A stretch of DNA of 64,000 bases from Sanguinoderma infundibulare (lineage: Eukaryota > Basidiomycota > Agaricomycetes > Polyporales > Polyporaceae): NCBI GenBank assembly GCA_032821775.1, contig JAVLRN010000009.1, positions 1,488,001 to 1,552,000 of the forward strand, written 5' to 3'. The translations under genes were made by a program, and so were the position numbers. Shown in pieces: positions 38,320 to 50,154 of the stretch. The first letter of the stretch is position 1, and the number at the start of each line of letters is the position of its first letter. The notes below the pieces were generated by a model that was given only the letters and a program-made list of their open reading frames with translations, was not told the DNA's origin and did not search any database.

Positions 38320-40827
38320 ATGCTCCAGAACTTACCTCCTGGGCCACGGTTCCTTGTCGGACGGCTCCGCTTCATCGCCATTCCGCCCATCGGTGTCTAT
38401 CTAGGAACTTTGCTCGCCCGGGACCTCGGCAGGTTTCGCCTCCCCACACCAGTGTTGGCTCTTGCATACGTTGTCAGCTTCCCACTTCTCTTCTTTGCCT
38501 ACCGAGCATGGAGGGACTTGTCAACGAGGAGGGCCGCCGCCGCACATGGAGCCATCGTGGCCCCGACAGCCAAGGATTTTGTGATGAAAGGGGATAAGGG
38601 CTACCCTCGTATGTTATCCATTTACTGTCCACTGTGCGTAAATAACGATTGACCGGTCACCGTATGCGTTCAGGTGATTTCCTGTTCAGGCTCTGTGAGA
38701 TCTGGGGCTACTCCTTCGGTCTTGAGAAATATTTCCTCAAAAGAGTAAGCATAATCGATAATGTCTTGGGTGTACCTAATCAAGGATGTTTCCCCCCGAT
38801 GCCCCTAGATTTTCACGGTGGAACCGGAGCACATCAAGGTTGGAATAGGCATCCTTGATTGCTATGGTCCAGATGCTTACGGCGTGCTTTTAGGCGATAT
38901 TGGCTACAGATTTTGCCAGCTTCGAGAAAGGTGAGCGCGAGAGGTGTCTCAGGCTCCGCGACTTGTTACTCATGTAAAGATTAGGCGAACAATTCCGCGA
39001 CCAGATGCACAGCCTACTCGGCGTGGGCGTCTTCAACGCCGACGGTGAGTTCATGAATTTGCTCTCCCTCCGTCCGCTACAGCTGAGGGAATCGCACTCA
39101 GACGAACTGTGGAGGTTCCACCGTTCCATGACCAGACCCTTCTTCAGTAGAGAGAGAATTAGTGACTTCGACAACTTCGACAGGCATGCAAAGGACGCCG
39201 TCAGTCAGATGAGGGCACGCATGCAGGAGGGATACGCCATTGACTGGCAGGTATGCACTATACTTATTCCCTGTGATCGCCGCAAATGCACTGCTTGATA
39301 TCTATCGTATAGGATCTCGTCTCTCGCTTTACCCTCGACTCTGCAACGGAGTTTCTTTTCGGCAAGGACGTCCGCACACTATCAAAAGGTCTCCCATACC
39401 CGCCCACCGCCGACACTCGTTTCGTCCAACCTGACGAGGATGACTTTGCCTCGGCGTTCTACGGAGCCCAATTCGCCTCTGCACGCCGTGGCCGCTATCA
39501 GGACGCTTGGGGACTCGCTGAGTTTTGGAAGGACAAGGTCATCCCATACAAGGCCAACGTTGACAAGTTTATCAACCCGATTTTGGAGGATGCTCTGCAC
39601 AAGAAGGCTGCTAGGGCGACTGCAGGCACTGACGAGGACACGCTGTTGAGCTCGCTATTAAAGGTCACGGATGGTGTGTTTTCGTTTGCAAGTTAATCCA
39701 AATGGGAGGAACCTGATGACTGGACCCGGACAATAACCGCTCTAGACCGGACTATCATCCACGACGAGATCGTCAACATCCTTCTTGCCGGACGCGACAC
39801 GACCGCATCCACGCTCACGTTCGCTGTCTATCGTCTGGCCGAGCATCCGGAGATCCTCCAGCGCTTGCGCGAAGAGATTCTCAGCGTTGTGGGACCATCG
39901 CGCAGACCTTCGTATGATGACATCCGCAACATGAAGTTCCTGCGTGCAGTGATCAATGAGATTTTGCGCTTGTATCCTCCGGTGTGAGCATGCTTCCTCG
40001 GGTCATACTGTGCAGATCGCTGACCTACGTTTATCCACGTCATATCCAGCCCGATAAACATTAGGCGAGTCTGATTCCTATCATGACCTCAAGTGTTTGA
40101 ATGACTAGTAATACCCACTCTAGGCACGCTGCCAAGGATGTAGTCCTCCCCGCTACTGCCACTCAGCAACCCATCTTCGTGCCTGCCGGAATGAAGTGAG
40201 CACGCGGACCCATTTTGGCTGTTTCTAAACTGACATCACATACCAGATGCATCTACTCTGTCTTCGTAATGCACCGGAGGAAGGACCTGTGGGGCCCGGA
40301 TGGTACGTTCTATGTCTTATCGCCCAGCACGGGGGTATACTGAGGTTCCTCCCGTCCAGCCCTGAAGTTCGACCCTGACCGCTTCCTCGACGAGCGCTTG
40401 CAGAAGTACCTCACGCCAAACCCGTTCATCTTCCTCCCGTTCAACGCCGGCCCGCGTATTTGTCTCGGCCAACAGGTGCGATGCCAAGCGCTCCGGCCAC
40501 TGTTTTGACATGCTCACGATTCATCATCTTCATGCAGTTCGCATACAACGAGACATCGTTCATGCTCATCCGCCTGCTGCAGCAGATCTCCTCCATCGAG
40601 TTCGTACCGGAGGTCGCGCCCGAGTCCGTCATTCCTCCCGGGTACACCGACTCTCCCGGTTCGGATGGCACGGATAGGGTTTGGATGGGCAACCATTTGA
40701 CCATGCACGCCAAGGTATGCGTCTCGCGTGCATATCATGTTAAAGTTACCGTCGGAGTCTAACGCGTTCCTCGGTTCAGGGTGGTCTTTGGGTCAAGATG
40801 ACCGAGGCGACGAACGAGGGATATTAA
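38320..40827 (+). CDS. Cytochrome P450, CYP63-like, tandem copy 2
   Basis: Paralogue of the preceding P450 with identical exon number and nearly identical exon lengths. Exons start at 38320, 38674, 38809, 38894, 38985, 39102, 39313, 39746, 40050, 40124, 40247, 40360, 40538 and 40780; they end at 38608, 38744, 38838, 38930, 39044, 39250, 39673, 39983, 40064, 40195, 40302, 40475, 40714 and 40827. The product is 572 aa. [16 protein letters not shown] (Glu and Arg of ExxR kept) and [10 protein letters not shown] are intact, so it should be catalytically competent. Changes from copy 1 concentrate in the N-terminal region and the B-C area ([11 protein letters not shown]), and three codons are lost from exon 7. 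The stop codon is shifted two codons later. The 15-nt exon and the GC-donor intron are conserved. Confidence 0.92.
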
Positions 40828-41211
40828 GTATTTAATGTGCAGCGATTGAGGATTGGCGGATCTTTCGGAGCGTTGTTCCAATACTTACCTTCATGGACAA
40901 GGACATTGTCTTGCTCGGCCCTGATATAATTTATATTGTTCGAAACGAAAGGCTGGTTAGTACTTGGGACCATGCGGGTCCTACCTCGAAAATTGTGAGT
41001 CGAGGATTGCGTTCGAAGATTTACATCGGATTCTAGACTGAGCACCGACCAAACACACGCACCTTCTCCACCCCCTGCTGTTTAGACTATGTCCCTGCCA
41101 ATACTTAAGCGTGTTTGTGCTCCGATGGATGCTGAGGTTCAGAAGACAAGAGGTCTAAGCGCCGGACGGCTTACCTAACTCATTAGCGGGGAGCAGAGGA
41201 GGGACGCCCAC
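40828..41211. other. Intergenic region upstream of TFB1
   Basis: Holds the 3' flank of the second P450, including the end of the duplicated unit, and the TFB1 promoter. The stretch 40900-41040 is A/T-rich. No gene is seen. Confidence 0.5.
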
Positions 41212-43726
41212 ATGCCTTCTATCGTCTGCTCCGCTCAGGCGTCCTACAAAAAGCTCCCTGGTCTCCTCGAGCTCACTGATTCGCACCTCCAATGGACGAG
41301 AACTGGTGACAAAACCCCCGCTGTGAAGTTTCCGTATGCAGAGGCTGCGTGTAAGTGTCAACCACGTCTGACAGACGCGACGCGGTCGCTGACCTCGCCA
41401 CCACCCCTCTCCGCGAATATCTTATCTTCTCCCCGGATTGATCTCCTCAAGCCCTATCGCGCAGCAAGGCGGGAGCGGAGCAAGTGCGGTTGAAGGTTGG
41501 ACTAGTGAGCAACGAGACTGGCCACAACTTTACCTTCACCGCGCCCCAAGCTGTCGCGCTTTCCGAACGGGACAAGTTCGAGGCCGAGCTCACGACCATC
41601 ATCGCGCGCAACCGTGCGCCCCCGCTCTCTGCACCAATCACTGCAGCTCCTACCCCCAGGACCAAACCGGCTGGGACACCTGCGCCAGGCCCCAATGGAA
41701 GTGCTGCAGGGACACCCATTCGGCCACCACCGCCTCTTGCTCGGGCATCCCATTCGAGGGCTCAATCCGTGGCGAGCGAGGGGAGAGCTTCTGGAACACC
41801 CATGAACGACCATCCGACGACCGACTTCAGGTTACGGAAGAAGGTGCTGCTGGCCACGCCGGAGTTGGCTCAGCTCCACCGCGAGCTCGTCATGGGAGGG
41901 CACATCACGGAGAGCGAGTTTTGGGAAGGGCGAGAAGTGACTATCCACATCTTTCATCTCGTCGCATCCCATTATCTGACACGAACCACGGCCGTCTCAA
42001 GCATATGCTGATGGCTCAAGCGGCGACAGAGAGCCAGAAACGCGGGAGGCCAGGCCAGCTCGTCGACCCTCGACCCCAGGCGGTGGACGGGGAGGTCAAG
42101 ATCGTCATCACGCCCCAGCTGGTCCATGACATCTTTGAGGAGTTCCCGATCGTGGCGAAGGCGTACAGCGACAACGTGCCCGAGAAGGTACTGTGCACAT
42201 ATATCGATACTTTGCTACCATTTGTGAATCTAAACCGTGCGAAGCTATCAGAGGCCGAGTTCTGGAGTCGGTACTTCCAGTCGAAGCTGTTCAACGCCCA
42301 TCGAGCGTCCATTCGTTCCTCCGCCGCGCAACACGTCGTGAAGGATGACCCAATATTCGACAATTACCTGGAGAAGGATGATGATGGTACGTAGAAGGCC
42401 AATGACATCATCGTCAAGTTGCTCAATTTCCGACAGAGCTCGAGCCTCGGAAGCTCCGAGAAGAGAGGGTTGATACCTTCATCGACTTGGGTGCAACTTC
42501 GGAGGACCATGGAGAGGTACTAGCACTCCTTCTATCGTGTTGCGAAGTCACTCTAACACGTTTATAGACGGGTAATGAGAGGGACGTCACGATGCAGGCG
42601 GGAAAACAGCGAGCCGTTCTACCCCTGATCAGGAAGTTCAACGAGCATTCCACCAGGCTGCTTGACACCGCACTGTACGACCCAGTATCAGCCTCATATC
42701 CATAAGCTGACCTTTGCGTTTAGGGGTGGCCCTACAGTCAAACGGAGACGATTAGACAATGGTGACGAAGTGAGTGTTCTCGTCTTTCGAGTGCCGCTAC
42801 GAGGCATACTGATATCCCTCCAGCGCTATGCGGAAATAGATTTAGAAGATCTGCACGACAATGAATCATCTGCCGGCATCGTATTGGATATGCAGGATAG
42901 GCAGCGATATTTTGACGGGCGAGCAGATGGAACAGGCCAAGGAGACACCGGCGGACCAGTATGTCGTCTCTGAGGACATCACTGTGGCAGCCTGCTGACC
43001 TAACCGCGCGATTTAGCACGTTGCCTTCCGAGAAGCATTGCAACAGGCAAAAACAAGCACACTGGGATGGCCGGTTAAACTCGTTCAGGTATGCCCATGT
43101 GATTTCACTTTTACCGATCCATTGTAGTTGACGTTCTCCTGCAGCTCAAGATAGAGAAAAAGGCTGGCGACTTGGCGCTTGTCAACATGACATCGAATGT
43201 TCAGAGCCGACTGGATGTCAAACAGCGGAAACGTACGTCGTCTCGCCTTCATAGTATGTGCCCCAATGTTCTGATCGGTGTGCGGTCGTTGTTTTCCTCC
43301 AGACGACATACCCGAAGCGTTGTTCCGTCAGATGACGACATGTCAGACGGCAGCGAACGAGTTCCTCAGGCAATTTTGGTTGTCGATCTACCCTCCGGCG
43401 AACGAGTCTCAACAGCTGTCGGTCGCCACGCCGGCGCAGAAGGCTGCGAAAGCGTCGAAGATGATCGGGTATTTGAGCAAGACGCGCGAGAAGGTCGAGG
43501 CGTTGGTCATGGAAGCGCAAAGACAACAGATCGACCCTGCCCGCGTTCGTGTGGTGAGTGGCTGGATTAGCTGGTGATATGCTTCGGGTAGGCAGGTGAC
43601 GTGGCTGACATTGGGCTGTGTCCCGTCCCGCAGGCGATGAAGCCTATACTTGATGCTGTCGACAAAGCCCTCGGGTTCTGGCAAACGAGGAACGCCGCCA
43701 AGGCGCCAGGCCTAGGAGCGAGGTGA
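41212..43726 (+). CDS. TFB1: TFIIH core subunit p62 / TFB1
   Basis: Subunit of the general transcription and nucleotide-excision-repair factor TFIIH. Exons are 41212-41350, 41452-41936, 42002-42187, 42245-42386, 42437-42516, 42568-42674, 42724-42769, 42824-42958, 43017-43088, 43145-43232, 43303-43553 and 43634-43726, about 607 aa. An N-terminal PH-like domain (LLELTDSHLQWTRTG, EQVRLKVGLVSNETGHNFTF) leads to a Pro/Ala linker. Two BSD domains follow (LAQLHRELVMGGHITESEFW and LSEAEFWSRYFQSKLF). Then come the EIDLEDLHD and MQDRQRYFDG segments and the C-terminal helices (FRQMTTCQTAANEFLRQFW, TPAQKAAKASKMIGYLSKT). Two early introns use AAG acceptors. A Gly-rich stretch after RYFDG lies where relatives are variable. 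Confidence 0.93.
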
Positions 43727-44552
43727 GCCGCGGATGTTGCGGCGATGGCCCCCTCGGTTGATCGATGTGTGGTATAGAGATCACGGACTCTCTGCACGTA
43801 TAGTACATGCCATTATGCTATCGATAGCTTACTGCGCCGTTGCAGCATTAATTCAAGCGTATTTTTCTTGGCTAGGTGTAAGCTGGCTCGGTCGAAACCA
43901 TTACTCCAAAGAACGACGTCCGGAAATTGGGCACTGTATCGCCTTGTCTCAAGCGACCGGTCCAGGCCTCACATGAAAACGAGCTGCGGTTCGAACGCTA
44001 TGCAAAAGATTGCAGGATTACGGCCGCCGGTGATAATCACGAAGCCCGAACCACAATAAGCGCGCTCGAAACGCGGTAGTCCTGGCGTGGACAGGGAAGG
44101 TGAGGACAATCCTATTGATCTTTACCGCATATGGTACGCTATGTGGTTCAAACACGCGCAGGGCGCGGGACCATCATTTGCTTTTCCTAGATCGAGAGCC
44201 TTTGAACTGCAAGAGGCCCCAGGGAACACGTAAACCAGGGGGACACCGTCGCAATGGCAGTGGTAAGCGATGACGCCCCCGTCCTCGTTAGGCTGTAGGA
44301 CATAGTAGTTCAAGTCCCTGTGCCGTAATCGTGAGCGGTGCGGTTGCTATCCTTGCCAGAGTTCGTGCAGTGCCATCATGTTTGCACTCCTTCGTCGCGG
44401 TGGGGCTGAGAACTTTATCAGAGTGGGCGTCACGAACGCCGCATATAAAATGGCGTCCGCGCTGACATGTTCTGCGTCTGCGCCCTTCGCGACGTTCGCT
44501 GTCCCTTCAAGGTTGCCCGCCCAAATCTTGAGCGGGACTCAGCCCTTGGAGC
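43727..44552. other. Intergenic region between TFB1 and the DUF4436 gene
   Basis: No gene recognised. An open frame from 44378 runs into the next gene's second exon, but a better-supported start with a clean intron lies at 44553. The segment presumably contains the TFB1 3' UTR and the next promoter. Confidence 0.45.
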
Positions 44553-46454
44553 ATGTCCGGAATCCAGCAAGCCAAGCCTGCCTCACGGCCAGTAGCAGGT
44601 GTGTTTCTCATTCTGCCCCGTGCGGGGCGATGGAAGCACAGCGAACGTTATGCATTCCCCTCACAGAGGCGACGGCCGTACCTCCTTCATTATCTCCGGT
44701 GCACCATCGCATGCTTTTGGAGAGCACGATCGCGGAAGAGCCGAAGCACAATTCTTTCCAGCACGCACTTGCATCTTTGGCTTCACCCCTCACCTACGAG
44801 CCGACAAGCGCGTTCACCGTTAACTCGAAGAACGCTTTCGCTAGTGGAGGAAACGGGTTGAGGAGAGAAGAGTCCCCCATGGCGGAGGCAAGCAAGTCCG
44901 GTCGACTGGCGTGGTGGGACCAAGTCGTGGCGCTCTACGACTGTTGGTACCATTACCTGAAGCTGCACCTGCCTGTGTTCGTCGCGTTGCTGCTCACGAG
45001 CATCGTGTGCTGCAGCATCGCTATCGGCTGGTCATTCCGGTTGAAGACGTTCCACATCGCGGATGCTGACAGCTCGCAGGACTCAATTGTGAGTTTCTCC
45101 TTTCCCGAAACGCATGCTACGATGGTTCTGACTGATGGCAGGTTCAACTGTCTGCGAACCTGGTCGACGTCGACCCTTCGGCGCAGCAAATGACCCTTGA
45201 CTGGGCGATCAACTATGACTGTCAGCAGAATGGGTGCCCGGATGTTAACGTTTTCTTCGACGCGTGAGTACGCGCGTGTCTCTCCTTGGACCACACAATA
45301 CATCTAAGGCAACTCCCTTCAGGAACTCCTTGAGTTCAGGCTTCGAGCCTGGCTCCGCTCTGAGCAATGCTAAGCCAAATCCTATTTTCTCCATCATCGG
45401 AGCGAACGTCCAGGCCATGGCCAACAACACCGACCGTCGTTCGAACTCGCTCACGTTTCGGACCGACGTTGTGGTGTCTAACGCTGACACTCACCGGACA
45501 CTCCAGTCGTACCCCTTCGACAAGCGAGTCCCTTGCATCAGTTTTCTCAGCGACTCGGCTGACGACGCCATAGATACGTTGCGCGACTCGTTTTCTTTGC
45601 GGAACAGGCCACCACGAACCAGTCGGTGAGCATCGCGATCGTCAGAACCACAGGGATTGCCGTGTACGTCTCAACAACACTTTGCATGCTTTGGGTAAAT
45701 CCCGGAGCTCGAATTAAATAACCCTCCCAGCGGTTTCAACGTCGAACTCCAGAGTACCGTCAGGCGTCTCTGATAACTTCGGCACCGTGATCAAGAATAT
45801 TCAGCTCACCCGCGGACCCGTCGTCCGCCTCTACGCGATCTTCATCGTTCTCGTGATATGTAAGCGCGATGACTGCCCGACCTTCTAGTTCAGCACGCAA
45901 ACTGACGCGTGGTTTATACAGGGCTCGTGACATTGACCTTCATGGCGACCTGTGTAATGAACGTATTTTTCGGCAAGGGCGTCTCGACCGGGGTCCTCGT
46001 GTTGCCAATGGGAACCCTGTTCGCCTTCACCCAACTCCGCTCGACGCTCCCGGGTGCTCCAGAAGGATTCGGTCCGTAGCACATTTCTACGATGCATCTC
46101 CGCCGGTTATAATAAAACTGACTGCGCACTTCTTTCCTCTCCACTTCTCTGTTCTGATTCTGGTCATTCAGGCGCCGTTATCGGTGAGCCTACCTCGTGT
46201 CCAGAGTCGGCAGCTGATGTCTGAACACTCTACAGACTTCGTAGGACTTCTACCGTGCCTCGCCATCCTGACGTTCTGCGTAAGTGAACCAACCAACCGA
46301 CAATCTGCGGATGTAGTAACAGCTTCTCAACTTCTAGTCGATCTTCATGACGGCAATATTCCTGCTTCGAGATCCAGAACACGACATTCCCCGCTGGAAG
46401 TGGGCGCATCCTGGAGAAGGGCGAGCGAAGACGTGGGCGGGTCCGGAGGTCTGA
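44553..46454 (+). CDS. DUF4436 multi-pass membrane protein
   Basis: Fungal integral-membrane family of unknown function. Exons are 44553-44598, 44667-45088, 45142-45263, 45323-45523, 45574-45663, 45753-45859, 45922-46071, 46172-46183, 46236-46279 and 46338-46454, about 436 aa. One TM helix lies near residue 115 (LHLPVFVALLLTSIVCCSIA). An extracytoplasmic domain follows with DWAINYDCQQNGCPDVNVFF and YPFDKYVARLVFF. Three helices are clustered at the C-terminus (LYAIFIVLVIWLVTLTFMAT, STGVLVLPMGTLFAF, FVGLLPCLAILTFC). The intron after FDK needs a GC donor, and one exon is 12 nt. The start of exon 6 is uncertain: an upstream acceptor would keep a family-like GFNVELQ segment but break the frame. 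A near copy of the last exon lies downstream. Confidence 0.75.
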
Positions 46455-46672
46455 TGGTGATAATGTGCCCGGTAAATCTGCGGACACGGATGGTTTTCGG
46501 ACATTTTGCATTTCTTCATTTTTCTTTTCGGAAACGTCGAATGGTGATGCCGTTCGACGAGCGTTCACGTCGTACCGACCACATCACTATTTCGTGGAGT
46601 TGTTAGCGTGAGGCCTCCGAGCTGAGGGATAGTACATGCAAAGTATAGCACGAGAATATAACTAATCCCTAG

Positions 46673-46864
46673 TCAATCTTCATGACAACCATCTTCCTGC
46701 TTCTCGATTCCGACCGCGACACTCCACGTTGGAACTGGAAGCGGCCCGGGGAAGGACGGCCGGTCCGACAAAGGTCTAAATATGTTTCCGGACGGGTTTC
46801 GGACATTTTGCACGTTTTCTCCTACTCCACCATTATTCCGCTGACCCGCCAGCACGAGAGGTAG
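46673..46864 (+). other. Duplicated terminal exon of the DUF4436 gene (possible alternative 3' exon)
   Basis: Preceded by a good acceptor with a branch-like ACTAAT just upstream, this exon reads in the same phase as the primary last exon: FMTTIFLLLDSDRDTPRW versus FMTAIFLLRDPEHDIPRW. It continues to a different stop, giving a tail 25 residues longer. The matching 3' flanks (TTTCGGACATTTTGCA in both) show that exon plus flank were copied together. It could be spliced in place of the first copy or be inert; the sequence alone does not decide. Confidence 0.6.
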
Positions 46865-46942
46865 AAGGGATATATGTAAATTATACGTTGTAATGAGCTA
46901 GCAACAGTGTCCGACAGTGAATAATATAGTCCATGAATGTAA

Positions 46943-49837
46943 TCAGTGTGCTACGCCCTTGGGGCGCTCCACCGACGATCCCGACGAGGCGCTACACTCG
47001 TACAGTGTGAACAAGACTAGTAGATGCAGCGCGAGCGCATAGAAGATGAACGCGGTCCGAGTCCGTCGGTTACCCAGGATCGCACGGGTCAGCACGAGCA
47101 CACCTCGTTCCAGGACGTTCAGAGACTCGTACGCCCGAGTCGCTTCCTGTTATGAATCATACGCGTCAGATTCTTTACGTTCAGGACGTCATAAGGTCCA
47201 TACCCTGCCACGGAAAGCTTGGAAGGGATTCATCGCTTCCTCACTACGACGATATCAGCAGTCCGAGGCAGACCGTGTAGAAGCGAATCACTCACTATCT
47301 CGCCCGGTACTTGCTCATATCGTCTGATCGACCAGCAGAGCTGGACGGTAACGGGTCCAGGGTAGACGGTCGAGTAGACGCATCCTCGCGATAGCTCTGC
47401 ATGTAGCGGACCTTCTCGTAAAGCTTGAGATTATCCGCCTGCAGACTCTTGACCTCAGCGCGGAGCTCCGAGATGATGTTGAACTGTTTCCGCAGCTCCT
47501 CTTCCAGCTCAGCGTTGCGCTGCCTGAAGCGATCTCGCTGGCTGGTCACGATCGGGAGGATGGAGGTGTCGGCCGAGGGTGCGAAGGGTATTGGCGTACT
47601 CCTTGCGGATGAATCCTGTCATTCGCCGTTGCATGAGCTCACATTCAAAGCCAGCAGCCGCCTTCCACTTACCCCAGGTTTCTTGCCTAGTTCCAAGCCT
47701 GCCAGCACGTCGATAGGCGTGGATGTGCCGTTGGCGGAAGGAACGCCGGCGCTAACATCACCTTTCCGTTGGTCCATCTGGAGGAGGTCGGTCTCCAGTT
47801 TTTCATTCAAGGCACGCTGCTTGTCCAATTCTGACTCCGTCGCCTCGAGTTGAGACTGCACAGATTGCAACGCAGCCTCGAGTTCCCCATGCAGGATCTG
47901 AACCATAACCGTCAACATTTGCCCTAATCGCAAGAACTATATTCAGACGAACTCGGAACTTTGTAAGCTCTTCGAGTATACGCTTGTTCTTGGTCGCCAA
48001 CAGGACCTCTAGCGACTTGCCGCGCTGAGCGTTAGCCTTCTCGGCATTAGGATTGGGTAAGTGGAGTCCAAGCGCATCACCGTTTGCGGCGTCGTCGTCG
48101 TCGTCGTCCGTATCGTCGTCACCTTCCAATCCGGCAAACTCGACGTACTATGGCTCACTACGTCAGGCACTCCGGAAGACAAGACGCCAGCCAAAGGACG
48201 GACCTTCATGATCTCGAGTTCACGCTTGATTTCATCGTAGTCTGCATACTGTTTCACCTTGACCTTCAGTTGATCGACCTCGGCGGCCTGTGCCACACGA
48301 TGTTAATCATCTATGATAAGGCTTGAAAGGTGGAGTCGTACCTTCTTCTGAACCTCGCGTCCGAGCTCTTCGACCTTCTTGGAAGCCGCAACACGAGCTT
48401 CTTCCGCGGCAGCTTTCTGCGCCTCCAAAGCCTGCGAGAGCTGGTCGGTCTCGGTCTCAAGGTCACCAATCTTAGTCTCGTACTCCGAGATCCTACACAG
48501 TATCGTCCGATGTGTGAGCCATTGCAATAAAGTGCACGCGTGCACCCGCTTACCTTGCAGTGCCTTCGTGTCCACTCTTCACAGCCTCAATCTCAGCGCG
48601 AAGAAGCTCCTGCAGCGTGTCTTTCAGCTGCTAAGGAACCAACAGAACATCGAATGATACAAAGGACACCAACGTTGCGACGCTCGACTGTGGCCACACG
48701 GCTGTTGGCGTGTTCAAGGTCGGTGACCATCATGTCTAACTCTGCGAGTTTGGCTACGACTTCCTGGTCTACACGAACAGTCAACGATAACTTCTATCTC
48801 GCGATGAGAGTGAGGCGCACCTTGCCGCTGGCTGTGATCGAGTAGTTTAGCCTGGTTCGACTCATTAGATGTTCGGAGGTCGCGGAGCTGGTTCTTTGTC
48901 AAGGCAAGCTGACGCTGTAAGTCCTGCTCGCTGACTATATGCGTCAGATTGCGTCCACGGTGAAACTCTTGGGGACGCACCGCTCCTCATAGTTTCGCAT
49001 CTTCTCGTCGTACGTCGCATTGAGCTCATTCTCTTTCTGGATCACCTTGTCTTGAATGAGGTCATCCATCTATCCTCGGTTGTCAGTAACAGCACAGGTC
49101 GGGCGTTGGGGTTTCCGCGAACCTTCTGCTCTAGTTGTTCGACACGCGCTTCTGCTTTACGCTTCGCGTTTTCGACGGAAGAGCCTTCGTTGAGCCGCTT
49201 CCGCAATTCGGCGTTCTCTTCGCGAACACGCTTTAGTTCAGCTTCTAAGTCGCGTGCCTCGGCTACTTTGACTGTTTGGTCCTGGTATAACCAATGAACG
49301 GCAGGACCAGAGAGCACGCTCAGGGTAGACATACCACGGCAGCCTCCAGGAGAGGGTAGGGGTCTGGAGCCTCCGCTATGACCTTGTAGAAATTCAGGAA
49401 CGCATTCTCCGTGGCCTTAGAGCGCTTTGTTAAGCTATCAATCTCGGTCTGGTAGGCTGTCAAAGGGTACAGAAAGTTGTTGACGGGGCATTGTACACGA
49501 GGGACTAAGGCGCACCTTTTAGCAAAGTCTTAATCGCCGTTAGCTTCTCCCCGTCCGGGATCTTCTTGAACTCTGCGTGGGATGAAGTTGCGGCATACAT
49601 ATAAGACCCTGCAGATGGGGTACGCACCCTTTGTCCGGTCCGCTAACGCCTTGCGTCCCACAACACTCTGCGTCTGGTTCTCCACAATCTCAATACTTTG
49701 AGTGTCCAGCGTTTTCTGCAGCTCAGAAAGGTTGATATCTATGCGGACTTCAGTATCTGATGGCTGGGTACACAAGTTCCAAGCGTACCCTTCCATGTTG
49801 CTAGAGCCCCGGAGAAGTTCTGTTCTGGAGCAGTCAT
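46943..49837 (-). CDS. COY1: Golgi golgin COY1 / CASP (CDP/Cux-related) coiled-coil membrane protein
   Basis: Golgi tether working in retrograde intra-Golgi traffic (family knowledge). Sixteen exons run from 49837 to 46943 with starts at 49837, 49738, 49572, 49456, 49281, 49069, 48930, 48768, 48630, 48492, 48287, 48147, 47897, 47615, 47243 and 47146, about 695 aa. The N-terminus MTAPEQNFSGALATWKDINL and ELQKTLDTQSIEIVENQ is typical. The body is almost all coiled coil. An acidic run (DDTDDDDDD) lies mid-protein. The C-terminus has the CASP box (RDRFRQRNAELEEEL, YEEAMNPFQAF) and a single TM anchor (FIFYALALHLLVLFTLYE) close to the end, as expected for a tail-anchored golgin. Exon 9 begins at a TAGCAG tandem acceptor, allowing one Gln more or less. 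Confidence 0.92.
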
Positions 49838-50154
49838 GGTGGGCCGCGTCGGAGGTTCCGCGGTCTATGGGGGGCAAGTCCGAAGGTCGCAGAGAGTACA
49901 GATATGCCAAGAGACCCGCTCTGATAAATGGACAGCAAGAAAGGGGAGTTACACGTCGAGCTCGTCGCGGTTCCCGTCCAGGGCGCGCGGTTGGCCAGCT
50001 AGTCCCCTGCGCACCTCACAAAGGAAGGTCTATCCCACGGTGCTGATACTCTCTGTGAGCGCCTGCAGAGCGCGCTGGACACTGTTTCCGACAGCGAGCT
50101 CTGCCTGGCACCCGGACTCGGACGTCGCTGGGTCTGTTCTCCGTCGTTCCTACC
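49838..50154. promoter_or_regulatory. Divergent promoter between COY1 and MRPS9
   Basis: The two start codons lie 317 bp apart on opposite strands. Both promoters must fit here. No specific element was identified. Confidence 0.55.

Larger units (their letters stand above)
37537..40875. repeat. Tandem duplication unit, copy 2
   Basis: Direct repeat of the preceding 3.3-kb unit. It begins within a thioesterase relic and ends at the same GGAGCGTTG motif as copy 1. About 46 bp of unrelated sequence separate the copies. The P450 is intact; the thioesterase part is cut after some 75 bp. Confidence 0.85.

Noticed and set aside
42900..42958. Apparent frameshift in TFB1, because the alternative frame reads GEQMEQAKETPAD
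   Set aside because: Only the unshifted frame meets the next exon (HVAFREALQQ) in phase with the GTATGT donor, so no frameshift is needed.
44150..44160. GGTTCAAAC resembling a tRNA T-loop
   Set aside because: The closing base pair is G-A and no acceptor stem can be drawn.
44378..44552. Upstream start for the DUF4436 gene giving a longer N-terminus
   Set aside because: Starting at 44553 with a 68-nt intron removes a poorly protein-like stretch and joins in phase; the longer frame has no family support.
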